Positions 12,522 to 25,567 of a stretch of 64,000 nt of DNA are shown in pieces. The stretch lies in contig JAHLKC010000032.1 in NCBI GenBank assembly GCA_025449115.1, positions 248,001 through 312,000 on the forward strand, written 5' to 3'. The stretch comes from Chytridium lagenaria (lineage: Eukaryota; Chytridiomycota; Chytridiomycetes; Chytridiales; Chytridiaceae). The position numbers and the translations under genes are program-made. Under the pieces are notes generated by a model that was not told the origin of the DNA, made no database searches, and saw only the letters and a list, made by a program, of their open reading frames with translations. The stretch's first letter is position 1. Each line of letters begins with the position of its first letter.

Positions 12522-12641
12522 ATGTATCTGAATTCAGTTGGAGGCGGCATTGATATTTCGGAAGATCTTCGTGGGTCTATAAATTGTGCTAATGGAAAAG
12601 CGACAGCTTTTAAAATGAAAGAGCTTGACTCTGATATGTAG
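12522..12641 (+). CDS. possible 39-residue small ORF
   Basis: An ATG at 12522 opens MYLNSVGGGIDISEDLRGSI and ends at TAG 12639-12641. Composition is protein-like, unlike the surrounding AT-rich spacer. It lies in the 327-bp gap between two convergent genes. It may be a tiny gene, a 3' exon of the secreted protein gene, or chance. No family recognised. Confidence 0.2.
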   Translation: MYLNSVGGGIDISEDLRGSINCANGKATAFKMKELDSDM

Positions 12642-12743
12642 GAAAACTTATTGCTAAGTCCTTTATTTTATTATAACATCACGAATGGACACGCTTTTAA
12701 CGGGGTAAAGAAACGGTACAAATTGTGGTTCAAGTGAAGGGCA

Positions 12744-15700
12744 TCAAAGATACTGTTGGCTCAGTGTCAAGTTCTCAAGTTTTACAACACCATCCGGGGA
12801 AAGCACTCCAACAAGGGACCTCAGGATAATCAGCGCCCCAAACTTGTCGATACCATCATTCATTTGCCGGCAACTAGAGCGCAATACGCAGTTTTCACAT
12901 CCGCTTTCACATGGGCATGTTGACACTTTTTCAATGGCATTAAACAACAAATCTTTAACATGCCCAAATGTCTTCCCCATCAACCACCCTTCAAGCTCTC
13001 GTAGATAGTAATTCTTTCACAGTTAGCCTTCTACGAATTTATATAAATTACCGCATAGGTCTAGGTCTCTGGGCGTACGCAGATTTGCAATCGGTCCGAA
13101 TGTCACTAAAAGTAAGTCAATAGTAACTTAGTGGTATAAATTACGTTGCCCCAGTCGTCGGTATCCGAACACATGTTGGAAGTTGCGCGAGAAACGCGTG
13201 CGAAGCCGCATGTATCGCAAATTCGACATCCATTGACTTATCTCTCAACATCATGATGGCTTCGTTGGGAACATCCATCCAAATCCCTTCCACCGTCCGA
13301 ATGATGGGCGCGGACTCCATTCCGGAAACACACTCGATCACTTTCATGGTTTTGGGGTTCATCTTAAAATAACCGAAACAAGTGGTGGATACTATAATGG
13401 TTAATATAAAGCCAAGGCTACGTAGAGTACTTTTGATAGTCCCATAACTCGCTATTCCTTCCTTTGGGAGACCCTCATAACGAATAATTTGAACTCCGTT
13501 CGTAGCGATAGGATCTAGATCACTAAAAGTCGCGCACAGCCGTCATATAATCCACTTGTGCTGGTCTGACCTTCGCATATTTCCTTTCAATGTTAACGTC
13601 TATCACATGATAGCTTCGCCCTTGATGAACAAACACAGACCCTAAAGAGTATAAGCAATTTCCCCAACTTATACCCAAACCTTCATAAAGTGTAAATGGT
13701 GCTCTCTCAGCCTCAACATCCTCAATATCCTTGTTGGTTGTAACATCTATAACCCTAAAGGGCTCATCCTCGTTGAAACACCGCAAAGGAAACCATTTAG
13801 ATGGATTTCCCGGAATATCGCCGATCAGCGAAAAACACTTTGTAGGTTGGATCCCATAATAGAAACTTTCGCGCAACCTCTACTGCATTTGTTTCATCAC
13901 AGCTGAAGTATGAGGCGGCATCATCTTCGGTCAAACCAATCTCAGAAGAGGCACACTGAAGGTGCGGCTCCATCGTGAGGGGATTCGCGATGTCCAAACT
14001 TATTGTTTCGTACGTTGAATCGAATAAGAGAGATGGGTTGGCACCAAAGGATTGATCTCTTAAGCTATCACAATCCAAAATCTAAAAAGGGAATTAGCTG
14101 CGGAAAGTATCAAAGAAACCAACCTAAAAGAGAAAGTGATTCTTGTTCTCGTCTACCAGCTCGTCCAGATTGCTGACGGTAAGACGCGAAGGTGTACGGG
14201 AATCCAACATGAATTACGACGTCTAGATACTATTGTTAGTTTTTTAGAGTAGTCGTAGTTTCGTACCAATTGATCCAATATCAACCCCAAGTTCCAAGGC
14301 GTTAGTTGCAATGATACCTGCGGTGTTAAGAATTTTATCTACAGTATAAACAAGTACCAATAAGCTTTCCCTGAAACATTCTGCCTTCAATCTCACGCCT
14401 ATCCTCTTTCATATAACCTCCCCTGTATGCCATTACCGTATTTGCCAGCCTTGGCATACTTCCTTCAGCAAGTTCAGAGCGTAGATCTTTCATAACAATC
14501 TCGCATAGCCTTCTCGTCTAAAAACAAAACTTTTAATCATTGAAATCAAATAAAACCAACACATTATATTATAATATATTCTTACTTTGGCGAAACAGAT
14601 AAACTTAATGCCTCGTTCAACCAAATCCTTACAAACGTTCACAGCCTCCACTAGAAAACTTAAGGCGTCCTTGTCGAGCATCCGAGATACGCCGAAGAGG
14701 TGGATACCATAACATGTGATGCTTTTGACCAGATGGCGATCCATCTTTATCCACAACTTTCACATGATTAACGCCAAAAAAATATTTGAAATAGCTATGC
14801 ATATAAGCTGCAATAGTCTCACCAAAGCTTACCTCGCTGGGATTGGCTATAGTCGCCGAACAACTTATAAATTGAACATGAAAGTTTCCAATAATGTTCG
14901 CAGATTCTTCGTAATCTGCGCATGACATACGCGCAATGAGCCACCAAATTTGTTCGAATAGTAGTGAAGTTCTACATAATCAATTTAAATACTAAATAAG
15001 ATGTAGTTATGCTTTTTACCGTCCAAGATCACGTATCGTAGGTTTTTCAGAAAATCCTTCCAAACTTGGTGAGCTGGTGCAATGCTTACATGCAGCATAT
15101 CAGGATTCGTAAAAATAACGCTGCAACACTCTCGTATTGTCGCACGTTCACCCTTCTGTAATCCGGTATCCCCATCATAAGTATCAACACCCACCGTGCC
15201 TAAATGTTCGCAAAAGGCTAGAATGTTATTGAGTGATCTTTTTTGATCTTGCGCTAAGGCCTAAAGAAAAATATGTTGTAATCTTAATTTAAGCCTGTAA
15301 CAGACCTTTGTCGGGAAAATAAAAAGTGCCCTAGAGTTTCTATCCGCTTCTAGAGCTCTAATTACGGGTATTTGATAGATAAGAGACTTTCCACTATTTA
15401 CTTTAGAATATTCAAAATGATCCATCGATGCACCTTGAGGTGGATGTCGCTACAACAACATGAGATCCTGCCTCAATCTCATTGATCGCTTCGGCCTGAT
15501 GACTATAAAGTTGTTTAATCCCACAAGCGTCATGCAAAGCTCGCGATAATTCAGGGGATAACGGCTTCGTCAATTCACCTAAAGATATTAAATTCAAATG
15601 TAATAAACAAATCTAACCATATATTGCAGGCTTTGAACGGCGAAGATGTAAAACCATTTACTATCCGCTGATTCTCAAAAACTTCATCCGTTTTCAGAAA

Positions 15701-16866
15701 TTCGATAAACTCATTTAAACGCTGTTGCTTTGGGAAAACTGAAGGGGCATCTATTAAGCCCTCCGCAGTACGGCGCATTCCAGGATCGGTTGGAATGGCT
15801 TCGAGAGCAAGTTCTCTAAGAGTATTCCACGGATCTTTTCCCTGTTACAGTAACATGAGCCATAACGAAGTGGGGATTCCATACCTTTTCCTTTGTTTCA
15901 GAAATAAAAGCACCGACGGCCGCTCGGAAGCGCTTATTCCTCTCTGCAATTCTTTTTGGCAAGCTTGCGCAATTCGACGCTGATCGTGCGGCCTGCTTGA
16001 CGATAGACTCATACTTCGTTCCAAACAATATTTTCCCTTTCTCGTCTTTTATTCTAGAAACAAGTTAGAGATGGTCGTATTCCTAGTTTTATACTTTTTT
16101 GGAGCGGCTCCGTTCGACGGCTTGTAGTCTTGAAATTCCACTATAAGGACGTAATCATTTTCACCCAATTGGTATTTTTCAGACCGTCCTTGAAGTTTTG
16201 CCTGCAAACCAGCGGATGTTTTAAGTTCTTGCAAAGACGCATCTTCCAAAGACGATCGAGGAGCCCAATAAATAGTAATTGCAGCGGGAAATAAGGCCAC
16301 AATCATTCCCAATCCGCAAGCTGAAAGGGTCTTAAGTGGAAGTAAGCATTTTGATTTGCGGTTGAATGTGCTTACTCTTTTCTAAGCGATTCTATTCCGG
16401 ATTTAAGGGACTCAAATGTGCAAGGATTCTCTCGCTGAGATGCAATAAAAGAATGTATCGTATTAAGGCATTGGAAAATCTCCACAACTCGTAAAAGTTC
16501 TGCAGGAAGTTGGACATCCTCTTTCTTACAAGACTTCTCACTGAGCTTTCGCTTTTTGATGTGTTTCTTCTCTTCAACATGCAGGGCAGTCTCAAGGTTT
16601 TCCTTTAAAGAAGTTTCATTCGTTTTACATCTCTTTTTTGCACTTTCCGCCTGGCTGACTGCAACATCTTGTTTCTCTTCTGCATGCAAAAGTTGGGTTG
16701 GTTGTGTGGCAAATCCTTGAGATAGGGGATGAACGATGGCCTGATACTCCAGCACAGCCTTGGTCAATTTTGCCGTACGTACGTTCGCGGGGGGCCTGGC
16801 TTTCTTTCGTTTGGGTGGGTTGATGAGAAACGTGCTTTGACTTTGGAAGTCATCGCTGTCAGGCAT
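12744..16866 (-). CDS. HRQ1: RecQ4-like ATP-dependent 3'-5' DNA helicase Hrq1
   Basis: Hrq1 is the fungal RecQ4-related helicase acting in interstrand crosslink repair and telomere maintenance. The ATG at 16866 (MPDSDDFQSQSTFLI) starts a basic, Lys-rich N-terminal exon ending in the Hrq1-type winged segment (LPAELLRVVEIFQCLNTIHS). Motif I is split by a 40-nt intron: VVVATSTSS then GKSLIYQIPVIRAL (near 15400). Motif II is DELHYYSNKFGG (near 14950), the Hrq1-type DELH box, and SCSATIANP is motif III. The C-terminal DUF1998-like zinc region has GISWGNCLYSLGSVFVHQGR, AIHAASHAFLAQLP and the cysteine cluster CPCESGCENCVLRSSC (near 12900). Many short introns. It starts 18 bp from the CMC4 stop on the same strand. 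Confidence 0.93.
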
Positions 16867-16884
16867 GATAGAAATCCAACAATT

Positions 16885-17168
16885 TCATCCCGATCGTGCT
16901 TCTCTTTCCATTTTTCTCCAGAGTGATGCGCATGCTTCGGAAGCATCGGGTAACCCCGAATCCTTTGCTTGGATGCAGCAGTCTTTGAATCGCGAGAGTA
17001 CTGCCTGACATTTGCCCTCGTCGTAATTGTTCTTGACAAAACATGCCTTTCGCAACAGAGTCAGATTGCCGTATATCATTACTTTCATCTGATATTCACC
17101 TGAAATGCGCAGGCCTGCGGCTTGCAGGGATACTTGGTTTTTTCGATGAGCTGGTGGTTCGAGGACAT
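16885..17168 (-). CDS. CMC4: CMC4-like twin-cysteine mitochondrial intermembrane-space protein
   Basis: Small CHCH protein of the mitochondrial intermembrane space, imported and oxidised by the Mia40 pathway. The ATG at 17168 gives MSSNHQLIEKTKYPCKPQAC. A 53-nt intron (GTGAAT...GAAAG) falls after Phe-Gln and the second exon resumes with ACFVKNNYDEGKCQAV and FKDCC. The spacing PC-x4-C-x3-C, then x10, C, x9, CC matches human and yeast CMC4. Total 76 residues against about 70 in the family. The start was chosen because it alone yields the N-terminal PCxxxAC motif. Its stop is 18 bp before the HRQ1 start codon, so the spacer is minimal. Confidence 0.85.
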
Positions 17169-17373
17169 CGTTGATTTGTTTAATGTCTTTTTTTTTTTTT
17201 AACGTCGGTTTTTGATAATATCCAAGGACAAAACATCGGCATACATAAAGCACATCTATATGCTTGTTTTTATTTAACTCGTGGTAAAAAACAACAACAA
17301 AAATGAATGAACCAAAATACATAGTTTAAACGCTCGGATGTTAATGGCGCCATTATAACCCCCATAACCCTCA

Positions 17374-20300
17374 TCACAGAGTTTCATAGAGATCTTGCAC
17401 AGTTTCCAAAAGCGTAGCGCAGCTCCACGCTTGCGTAGGGCAAGACCCCGCACAGTATGCTCCGTTCAAATTCGTAAGCTCAGGTAAACCCGCAAAAGGG
17501 TTTACCCCGGCATCCGCAATATGCTTTTTATGTCTCAAAAGTACTTGCTGGATCCAATGGATGACCACGCGTTTCTAAAATATATATGTTAGATAAAGCA
17601 AGGGGCGGGTGGGGAATGTACCTTGCTCGGATCAGCTCCTGGCGCTTTAACATGGAAGTATAGATACGCTCTCAAAAAATATCCCATCAACCACACCCAT
17701 TCCTAAAGCAACGTAAATATGTCATTTACAGGAAATTACTTACGGGTCCCTGATGGTAATTAAATCCATGGGCCACACTCGGATCATTTGAATCATTCGC
17801 GTTATCATAAAACCCTCTGTAGCTCCAATCCGTCGGATCAAGGGTTTTCATCCCTAAAGGACCCAACAGGACTTCGCGCGCAAGATCAAGAGATCCACGG
17901 GCATGATCAGGGTTGAACATTTCAGGCGCCTGATTAAATTTTAAGTGAAAAGAAAAAAGGGGACGACGTACCACTACGAGCGCCACAAAGAAATTGGGTC
18001 GGAATTGGTAATCCGCAAAAGCTTGAGACGCGCCTAACGTGTCTTTGTAGATTCCACGACGATTTACAAGTTCAGGACGATCAACAGCATAGCTCTTGTC
18101 CAGCATCGAATCTACAACAAAGTCATTACCAACTCTTCGCTTTATAAATTTACCTTTTGGCACATAAAACATCTTCTCGAAATTCTTTCCGAGCATATCG
18201 TTCCATTGCGCATACGTTACAGTACGTTCCCCACTTCCCTCTCCTGAACAAACTTTTTAGCACAAGAACCATTAAAAGGCAAAACCAAGAATACTCACGT
18301 ATGACAACACCCTCAGCAGGCCAAACACTCCGACCTTCTTTACTGCCAGTACCTCAACCGTAACCCACCTTACAGCCGCCTTTACAAGTCCCACAATCTC
18401 CACCCCGGCTCCGTCTCTAGGGGTAGCCGGCACTCCTTTCACCCCAGCCCGTTCCGAATCTCCCATCTTGTCCATCCAAGTCCCGCAATTAAATCTATTC
18501 CCGCCTCCAACAACTCCTCCGTCATTGAACCTCGTATAAACACTCACTTCAAACCCTTCATCCTTCATAGCATGATCAAGCTTCGTTCCAGCGTTCCATT
18601 CACGGAACCGCACGCCTCGAGCATGACGTTCAAGGATCTCGTGACACAATTCACCAACACTATTAACGTCCTTGAAACCATCAGAAACTTCGCAAAACTT
18701 GTCCTCCCCTTCTTCTTCTTTTAAATACCCATCCCCTCTTTTATATCGTCCCTCAACAGCAAATCTTCGTTTCACTTCAACCCCTAAAAACCCTAAACCC
18801 TCCTCACTCATCCTACAATATTCTTGAACTCCCCATAACCACCACCACGCCGCATCTCTAGCGTTATACCGAGGATACACCCCCTGGTCCAATAAATTGG
18901 GTATCAAGCCGTGTTTTAACGTTGAGCCAAACGCCAGTAAGTGCTTCCTTGCTGCATCGAAGTGCCCGGGTATCAAAAACAACCCTCGTAGAGATATGAA
19001 AATATCCCTTCCCCAACATCTCATATGCTGGGTAGCAAAATGTGGCAGTCCTGCTGCAAGTGCTGCATCCCGTGATATGGTTGGCGGGTACAACCCCGTC
19101 GATTTGACAAGCCCGTAAAATTGATATGTCGACAACGTGAGGCACTGCGCAAAAGTCTCCAAAGACGACACGCGAGCCTTTTTAGGATCGGGGCATATGA
19201 ACGACTTTCCACACTTCGTTATCGCGTAATGTCTCAGCACATTAAACACTAAAAACACAATCATAAAGAAATATTTCGGGACGAAACTTGGGGTGATTTT
19301 CTTGATGAGCAGAAAACGAACGCGGAGCCAGGTGGTGAGTTTTTGAAGTTTAGGGTAAATTTTGGAGTATCTGGGGGACAGTTAGATATGGGGGAGAAGA
19401 GCCAGGAACTTACTTGTCTAGTCGGCTGATGATATAGTCCAGCATCCAGGTTCCGGCACGAAGGTTAGAACAAATGGGGTGTCCAAGATCATTGTTACGG
19501 GCAACAGGTTGGATAACGGAGGCGAATCCTTGGAATCCGCAGTAAGGAAGCGGTCCGAATCCGGGTACATCGTAAACGCCATCCCCTACAAAAATTGGAT
19601 TAATATTCCGTTTATACAGGCCTCGCCAAAGTCTTCACAACTAAAAGAAAAGAGGAGACAGTCAAACTACACATACCAATCGTGTCCCTCTCCTCCGAAT
19701 CACACCTATACAACGCCACATTAACCTCCTCCACTCCCAATCCCACAACAGCCTCCCAAAGCCCCACAGTCCATTTCCCCACGTCCAAAACCATTTCAGC
19801 GCTTTCCAAAACATTGCGTCCCATGAAAATCATACTCTCAATTCCGAGATTCCTTTTCTCAAATCCCATCCCCCTCCAAAGCCTCTCCACGTCACCCTCT
19901 AATTCCCCTTCTATCGTTACAGATTTTTCGCGACCACGAATCTCAGGGGTGGGAGAACGGGGAGGCGGGTAATTAATGTTGATCGTTAGACCTCCAACGA
20001 CCTTTTCACGAGATGCCACGACGGGAGGTGGGTCGACGGGAGTTATGTCCATCCCGGAACCATTCATCCATGTACGATAAAGAACAACGCTTCCTGGGAC
20101 GAAATGTTGGGGATCCATGGATATAACCGTCTGCGTCCCCCCTTCAACCTCCACAACTTTTGCATGGGTCAACGTCGTCAACACTGACGAGAAATCCAAG
20201 AAACTTGGTAATCCCGCAATAGCTCCTAACGTTTTCCTTCCCTCCAAATGCGCGCGATGATCCCGTGCTTGTTTAATCGCATCAGCATCAGCAGGGTGAA

Positions 20301-23300
20301 TTCCCATTGTATGATACAACTGTGTAGGGGTTGTGGGACCATAAGGTCATCGTGATCTTCGTGATGTATATACGGGGTGGAGACGTGACCGGGGTTTTGG
20401 ACTTGAACGCGGAGACCTGCAGATTCCGACTATATGAACAGACTGGTTGACGAGGAGGATAGGAGAATGCAATTCAGGGGCTGGGTTGCGGTTGAAAGCG
20501 CAGCGGGCGATAAGGAGGTAGCCGTCGTGAGTGATGGGATGAACGCGATGGACGGAAATAAACTACAATTCCAATTCAGTACATAGGTCTACTGAAAAAC
20601 CTCACATCATGTTCTTGGTGAACGTGATTTCGTTGTACCCTTCACGAGCCATTTTTGTGTGAAGGTTAATAGGATAGATTTGGCTATCGATAAAATTCAA
20701 GTAAGATTCTTAAGCAAGATTAAGGAACCAAACCTGGGATGATTCCTTCGTAAGGCTCTGTGAGTCTATACTTTCTCGTCTCTGTGACAACATTTAACAG
20801 TTCTGGATAACCTCATCAAATCCTTTCACACTACCGACGGCACAGTTTGCCATGGCCACAAGGGCGGCAGTCGGGAGTGTGTCTTCCGCGGTTCTCTTTT
20901 GATGGGGAGTTTCATTGTCATGAGTGCCTAAAACAAGATATTGAGTAAGAAAAAAATATTATAGGCAATAATAAACAAAAAAGTGAAATCCAAGAAGCAT
21001 ATATACAATCCATAAACAACGCATGAGGGTCGATCCCCGCACTTCCACCACAATGTTGCTCTTATCCGAAACTGGGTTATAAAAAGTCGAATTCAACGAA
21101 TGTCCCAACATATCCAACGGGAAATGCTCTGGCGGGAAAGTAAAAGACCCTACGCAAAAGTCAGACCTACAATCCAACTCGTTACATCAATAAAAATATC
21201 CCAACGTAGACTCACCCACAGGCTCCCCCCCGAAACGATGCACAAGTCTACTCAACTCCTTTGGATCCCAAGCATTCATCGCCTCCCGTATCAAAGAATT
21301 GATCCCAAGCTTACTCACGAACGCAATATCCTTCTCCTCGCTTCCGTAAACAGTTCCGCGAACACGTAGAGATCGGGATTGATGACTCTAGCGGCATCAA
21401 GGAGGTACGCAGCGACGTGCATTGGTGTGGAATGGACAATTATCGATACGGAAACCATGGAAAAGACGGGCCATCTTTCAGTGTATGCTTTTTGGTGGCT
21501 CCAGAGCCAGGGATTGTCTCCTGATAAAAGTCAGAGATATCAAAAAGCCGAGTCTTACAGGCCCATTTCCGTAATTGAGTTTAACGCAATCTCCCCATGC
21601 GATAACTTCACGACGGAGGTAGGCTTTGGATTCGGGACCCGCGAAATTAAGCAACGGATCAGCGTTCCAGATCCATCCGTTGTTAGCAACGTAAAGCTCA
21701 TCCTTGTGACGTAATTTCGTCACCTCGTTGAGAGGAATACGCGTGAAATACGTGTCAACGATGGGATCGCTAAGAAAACGATGAGCAACATTGCTTCGAG
21801 GGCATACGCATACCTTGGAGAGACAGGACCCAACTTGGCCCATGCCCATCAACACGCAGGTATCTAGATCTGTTGGTGACATTCTCAGCAATGATTGCCA
21901 AATCCGCGTCGCATTCCTGATAAAACGGCAGATTGACTTCATTTACAACCTGCTCAAAAACCGCCATCACACCCCTCCTCATCCTTTGGCGCATTACCAC
22001 CAAGATCATGAATAAGTTTCTCCATAAACGCGACAGCAACCGGCATCTTTAGTGATTTACCAAACCTTGCGCCCAGGAACTTTATCATAAAGCCCCTCCC
22101 TCCTCAACGCATCCCCACGGTCTTTAACAGTTCCAGCTGCAAGATTCACACCATCAAACATCTTTGATTTTAGGGCTGCTGTTAACATCACGCGATTTCC
22201 ATGCAGCACGAAACTCGGCCCGCAAAGCCTTGAGTCATGACGTAAAACTCCCACATCTTGAGTTTCGGAAGCACCTTTCCACGAAGCACACCCATAGCAG
22301 CATGCAACGCTTCCTCTGTCTTGATATCCAACGTAATCCCCGCCTCAACCAATTCATGACTCATACACATCAACGCTTCATCCAAGCTCCAATGCAATTC
22401 GGAGATGTGGCGAGTTCTTCAAGTTATACCCTACGAGAACTCAGTTCTGAAAAAAACTTGGACGCAATCAAACCTGCTTCCGGATGATGATTCAACCATT
22501 CACTATTACAAGCCGTATGATTCCACACCACATCCGTGATACTCAACAACCCAAACTCCTTCTGTCCCCTCTCCAACACCTCCTTCAACAACTTCTCCCT
22601 CTCATCCTCCCCCGGATTCCCTTCAAACAGGTCGGGAGACAACGATAATTGATCAAAGATGGAATACGGCGAATTCGAATTCCCCCTCGTTGACAATGGC
22701 GCAAAGTGAAGCATATTAATACCCACCGTCCGAGAAGCTTCTAAAGAACCCCGGCCATCGATTAATCGTCGGCATCCATTTCGGTATCACCGTTAAAATG
22801 CATACACCGTCGAGGGGGAGGAGTATGTCTGGAGCTTGTTTGATTTGAATCAAGGAGGGCAGAGTTTGGGATGTACAATCGGGGATCAACGACAACGCTA
22901 CCGGTTGTCTTTGAACGAAGGTATGCACCGTCTGAGGATGTGCTGGGACCGGTGTTCAACGTAGTATTCAAAGACTCCTGGTGTTTTGATGGGGATGTCA
23001 CAGACAGCGTCTTGGAGATCATCGTGTTGGAGTCTAGCATGATTAGATGAGATGAGGGGGGCGTGGGCTTACGGGATCTTTCGGAACTTATCGCGTTGGT
23101 ACTGGCACCTGCATGGAGGGCATTAGGATGGGGGAACGGCGAGTTAAGGTCTTACCCGTCTTCGGGGTAGTTGGTTACGAGGTATGCGTCATAGCTGGCA
23201 GTGGAACCAGCAGTGACAATGAACCTCAACGAAAAAGGGCGTTGCGATACAGGAGGAGGGATCCGCGTGTACTAAAATCCAAGCAGACTTTAACAACATG

Positions 23301-23406
23301 CAACACAGTGGGCGCGCTTTAATCAAAGTATCGGATGACATCTCACCTTTTGACGGTCATCGGGTGAACCGTCGTCACCCAGACGGAGGGCAAAGATGAC
23401 TGGCAT
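17374..23406 (-). CDS. GDB1: glycogen debranching enzyme
   Basis: Bifunctional cytosolic enzyme: an N-terminal 4-alpha-glucanotransferase (GH13-like) moves maltotriosyl units, and a C-terminal amylo-alpha-1,6-glucosidase (GH133) removes the branch glucose. The ATG at 23406 gives [20 protein letters not shown] before an intron. The N-terminal half shows [33 protein letters not shown] and [17 protein letters not shown] (near 22190-22730). The C-terminal half shows [51 protein letters not shown] and the terminal [20 protein letters not shown]. The locus is 6 kb, consistent with about 1,500 residues plus many short introns, which I did not all resolve. Implies glycogen storage and use. Confidence 0.93.
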
Positions 23407-23734
23407 TCGTGACAAATTCTTTGAAGGGATTTTTTGGACAACAAGAAACACTTATTGGGGAGCGGAGAAACCCGTCAGCCGCCCATGCAAAAAAAAACGC
23501 GGGGCGGCTTTTATTTGCACTGATAAATACGGATGATTTTCAAAGAAAGCATAGAGATTAGAGGCTAAAGACAAGGTGGTTAAGTAAGTTTACAACCCGT
23601 TCAAGAGTTAGCGGGGCTTGCTCAACGTTCTTGAAGGGGAGGGGAGAGGTGGAGGTGGGGATTTAACCGAATGCATTTGGAAATGTGACCCTGCTGGCCA
23701 TGATCGAGTTGTCCCAATTTGACCAGACAAAGCA

Positions 23735-25174
23735 TCATGACTTCTTTCCGTAGAACTTCTGCTCTTTAAGCTTATCAGAAAAACGTCGACGGTAATTCGC
23801 AACCCACCTTTGGATTTGGAAGCATGCTACTCATGGGCATAGGAACCTCTGTCCGTGGGTTGATGCTTAAAAGACTCCCATATTCTGCTCGCACCTGTGT
23901 AGGTCGACCGGATCGTCCACGTCCAGATGAAAGTGGCTCTGCGGCTACTGCTATGGGCTTTCCTTTTGGGAGTGGTTGCTGGTGAAGAGTATCTCGAAGG
24001 TTGATTAATATTCGGTGCGGACGCTCGACGAACAAGACCCTTTGACGGCGAAGGTGATGGAAGTTTAGATTTGGTCGCGGAACGAGGGGTCTTTGGACTT
24101 GAAACGAACGCTGCAGGACGATGAGCGTAAGAACTTTTAAAAACATACCTTCCAAAGCTGATATGGGCGATGATGCAGAAAATGACGCCAAGCTAGTGGG
24201 TTTTTGAGGTGTCAACTTCAAATTCGGCATCGATGGTCGTTTCGATAGAGATGCGATTTTTGATCCTGCAGAAAACGTTGGGATCTCTTTTCTTTCTGGA
24301 GTTTGCCTCCCGGGTGTTGAAAGTGAGAATGGAGGTCGTGTAGTGTGCGTGCCGTATATAGATGTTGTTGTTGAGAATCCTGAGAGAGTTTGCGATCGCC
24401 TTAAGCTGCAATAAGGCAAGGTGAGAACAAAGCTTTTGGTAATATCCTTACGTTGACGCTCCTTCCGATGGCGGATTTGATGTGATTTTGGTGGAAGAGG
24501 TAAGAATAACGGGAATATTTGGCGGGTATAAATCGTCATCTTCAAGGCTAATGAGCGAAGGTGCCTCCTCATCCATTATTGATTCTAGATCCGGTGAGGC
24601 CGATTCTAAATAACAAAAAGATCAGTAGATGTACAAATCCAAACATCAAGCTACCTGTAGGAATACTTTTGAAAAGCTTAATACTCTCTCTCTTCCTCCT
24701 TATATCCTCAACGGCACTATTGACCAACCGGTCCACGTCATCCTCATTCGATGCGCCAGTGCTATGTATTTCGTCAAAAGCATTGGGCGAATCGTCCAGA
24801 GTGAGTTTTCTTAAAGCCAATGATGCAAAGAAATCGGAATCTTGATGGCTATTCCGAAAAAACGGATCCTTTGACGACGTAGGCAAGTCTGACACTCCTA
24901 CTCCAGAATCCAGTGGTTGTGCTGATGCCTCTCGACTGCCCTTGCCCAATACAGGGAATATAGCGTCCAAGTCATGGTACTGGTGGTAATCGTTTGAGAG
25001 GAGATCGACTTTAGCACCCGAGGGCGTGAGATGGTGTGCTGAGGTTGTCTCTGAGAATGCAGGTTGCGCAGAGTTTTCTCGACTGCCCTTGCCCAATACT
25101 GGAAAGATTCCATCATCCTTCCGTATTAATCCAACGGTATCTTCGCTCCGTATAATATCAAAGAATTCCTCCAT
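23735..25174 (-). CDS. disordered Ser/Pro-rich protein with a duplicated motif
   Basis: The ATG at 25174 opens MEEFFDIIRSEDTVGLIRKD. The motif IFPVLGKGSRE occurs twice about 49 residues apart (coding 25111-25075 and 24964-24928), each followed by a short Ser/Ala/Gln stretch. An acidic-basic helix-like region follows (NSAVEDIRRKRESIKLFKSI), then a basic Ser/Thr/Pro-rich tail with many potential phosphosites (SLSKRPSMPNLKLTPQKPTS). Several introns break the frame. An intron near 23800 lets the gene end at 23735 (KFYGKKS); otherwise it ends at 23775. No family recognised. A regulatory or scaffold protein is a guess from composition only. Confidence 0.5.
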
Positions 25175-25567
25175 CGCCTTTGCTCTATCCTTTTCTCTTG
25201 TAGTTGAGGCTGTTGTCCAAGTAAATTGAGTGGCAATTCAAAGCGTTGGAAAACCCGTTTTCTCACACAACAAAAATTGTCAGGCAGGGTTCGGAACCAA
25301 AAGCAACGAGGACACTATACTTATTATTCAACCTGTGCTATGGCCTCTCAAATAATTCATGGTCGACTGAAGAAACGATAAACAACAAATTTATGGAAAA
25401 GGTACAACCAGGATATATACGACTTCCACAGCCTTTGTTGTGCAGGATATGCATCGAAAGAATGAACTTATACCGTTCTGCTTGTTTATGCACGTCAGTT
25501 GTGAAAGATACCTGTAAAAGGACATATTTATTTAAGAGTGTTTCTTAACGACAAAGCAGTTTAAAAT
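25175..25567. other. intergenic, no gene seen
   Basis: 393 bp between two minus-strand genes. A 100-codon plus-strand frame at 25246-25548 has no ATG context or family signal. I see nothing else convincing; it must hold the promoter of the disordered-protein gene. Confidence 0.4.
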
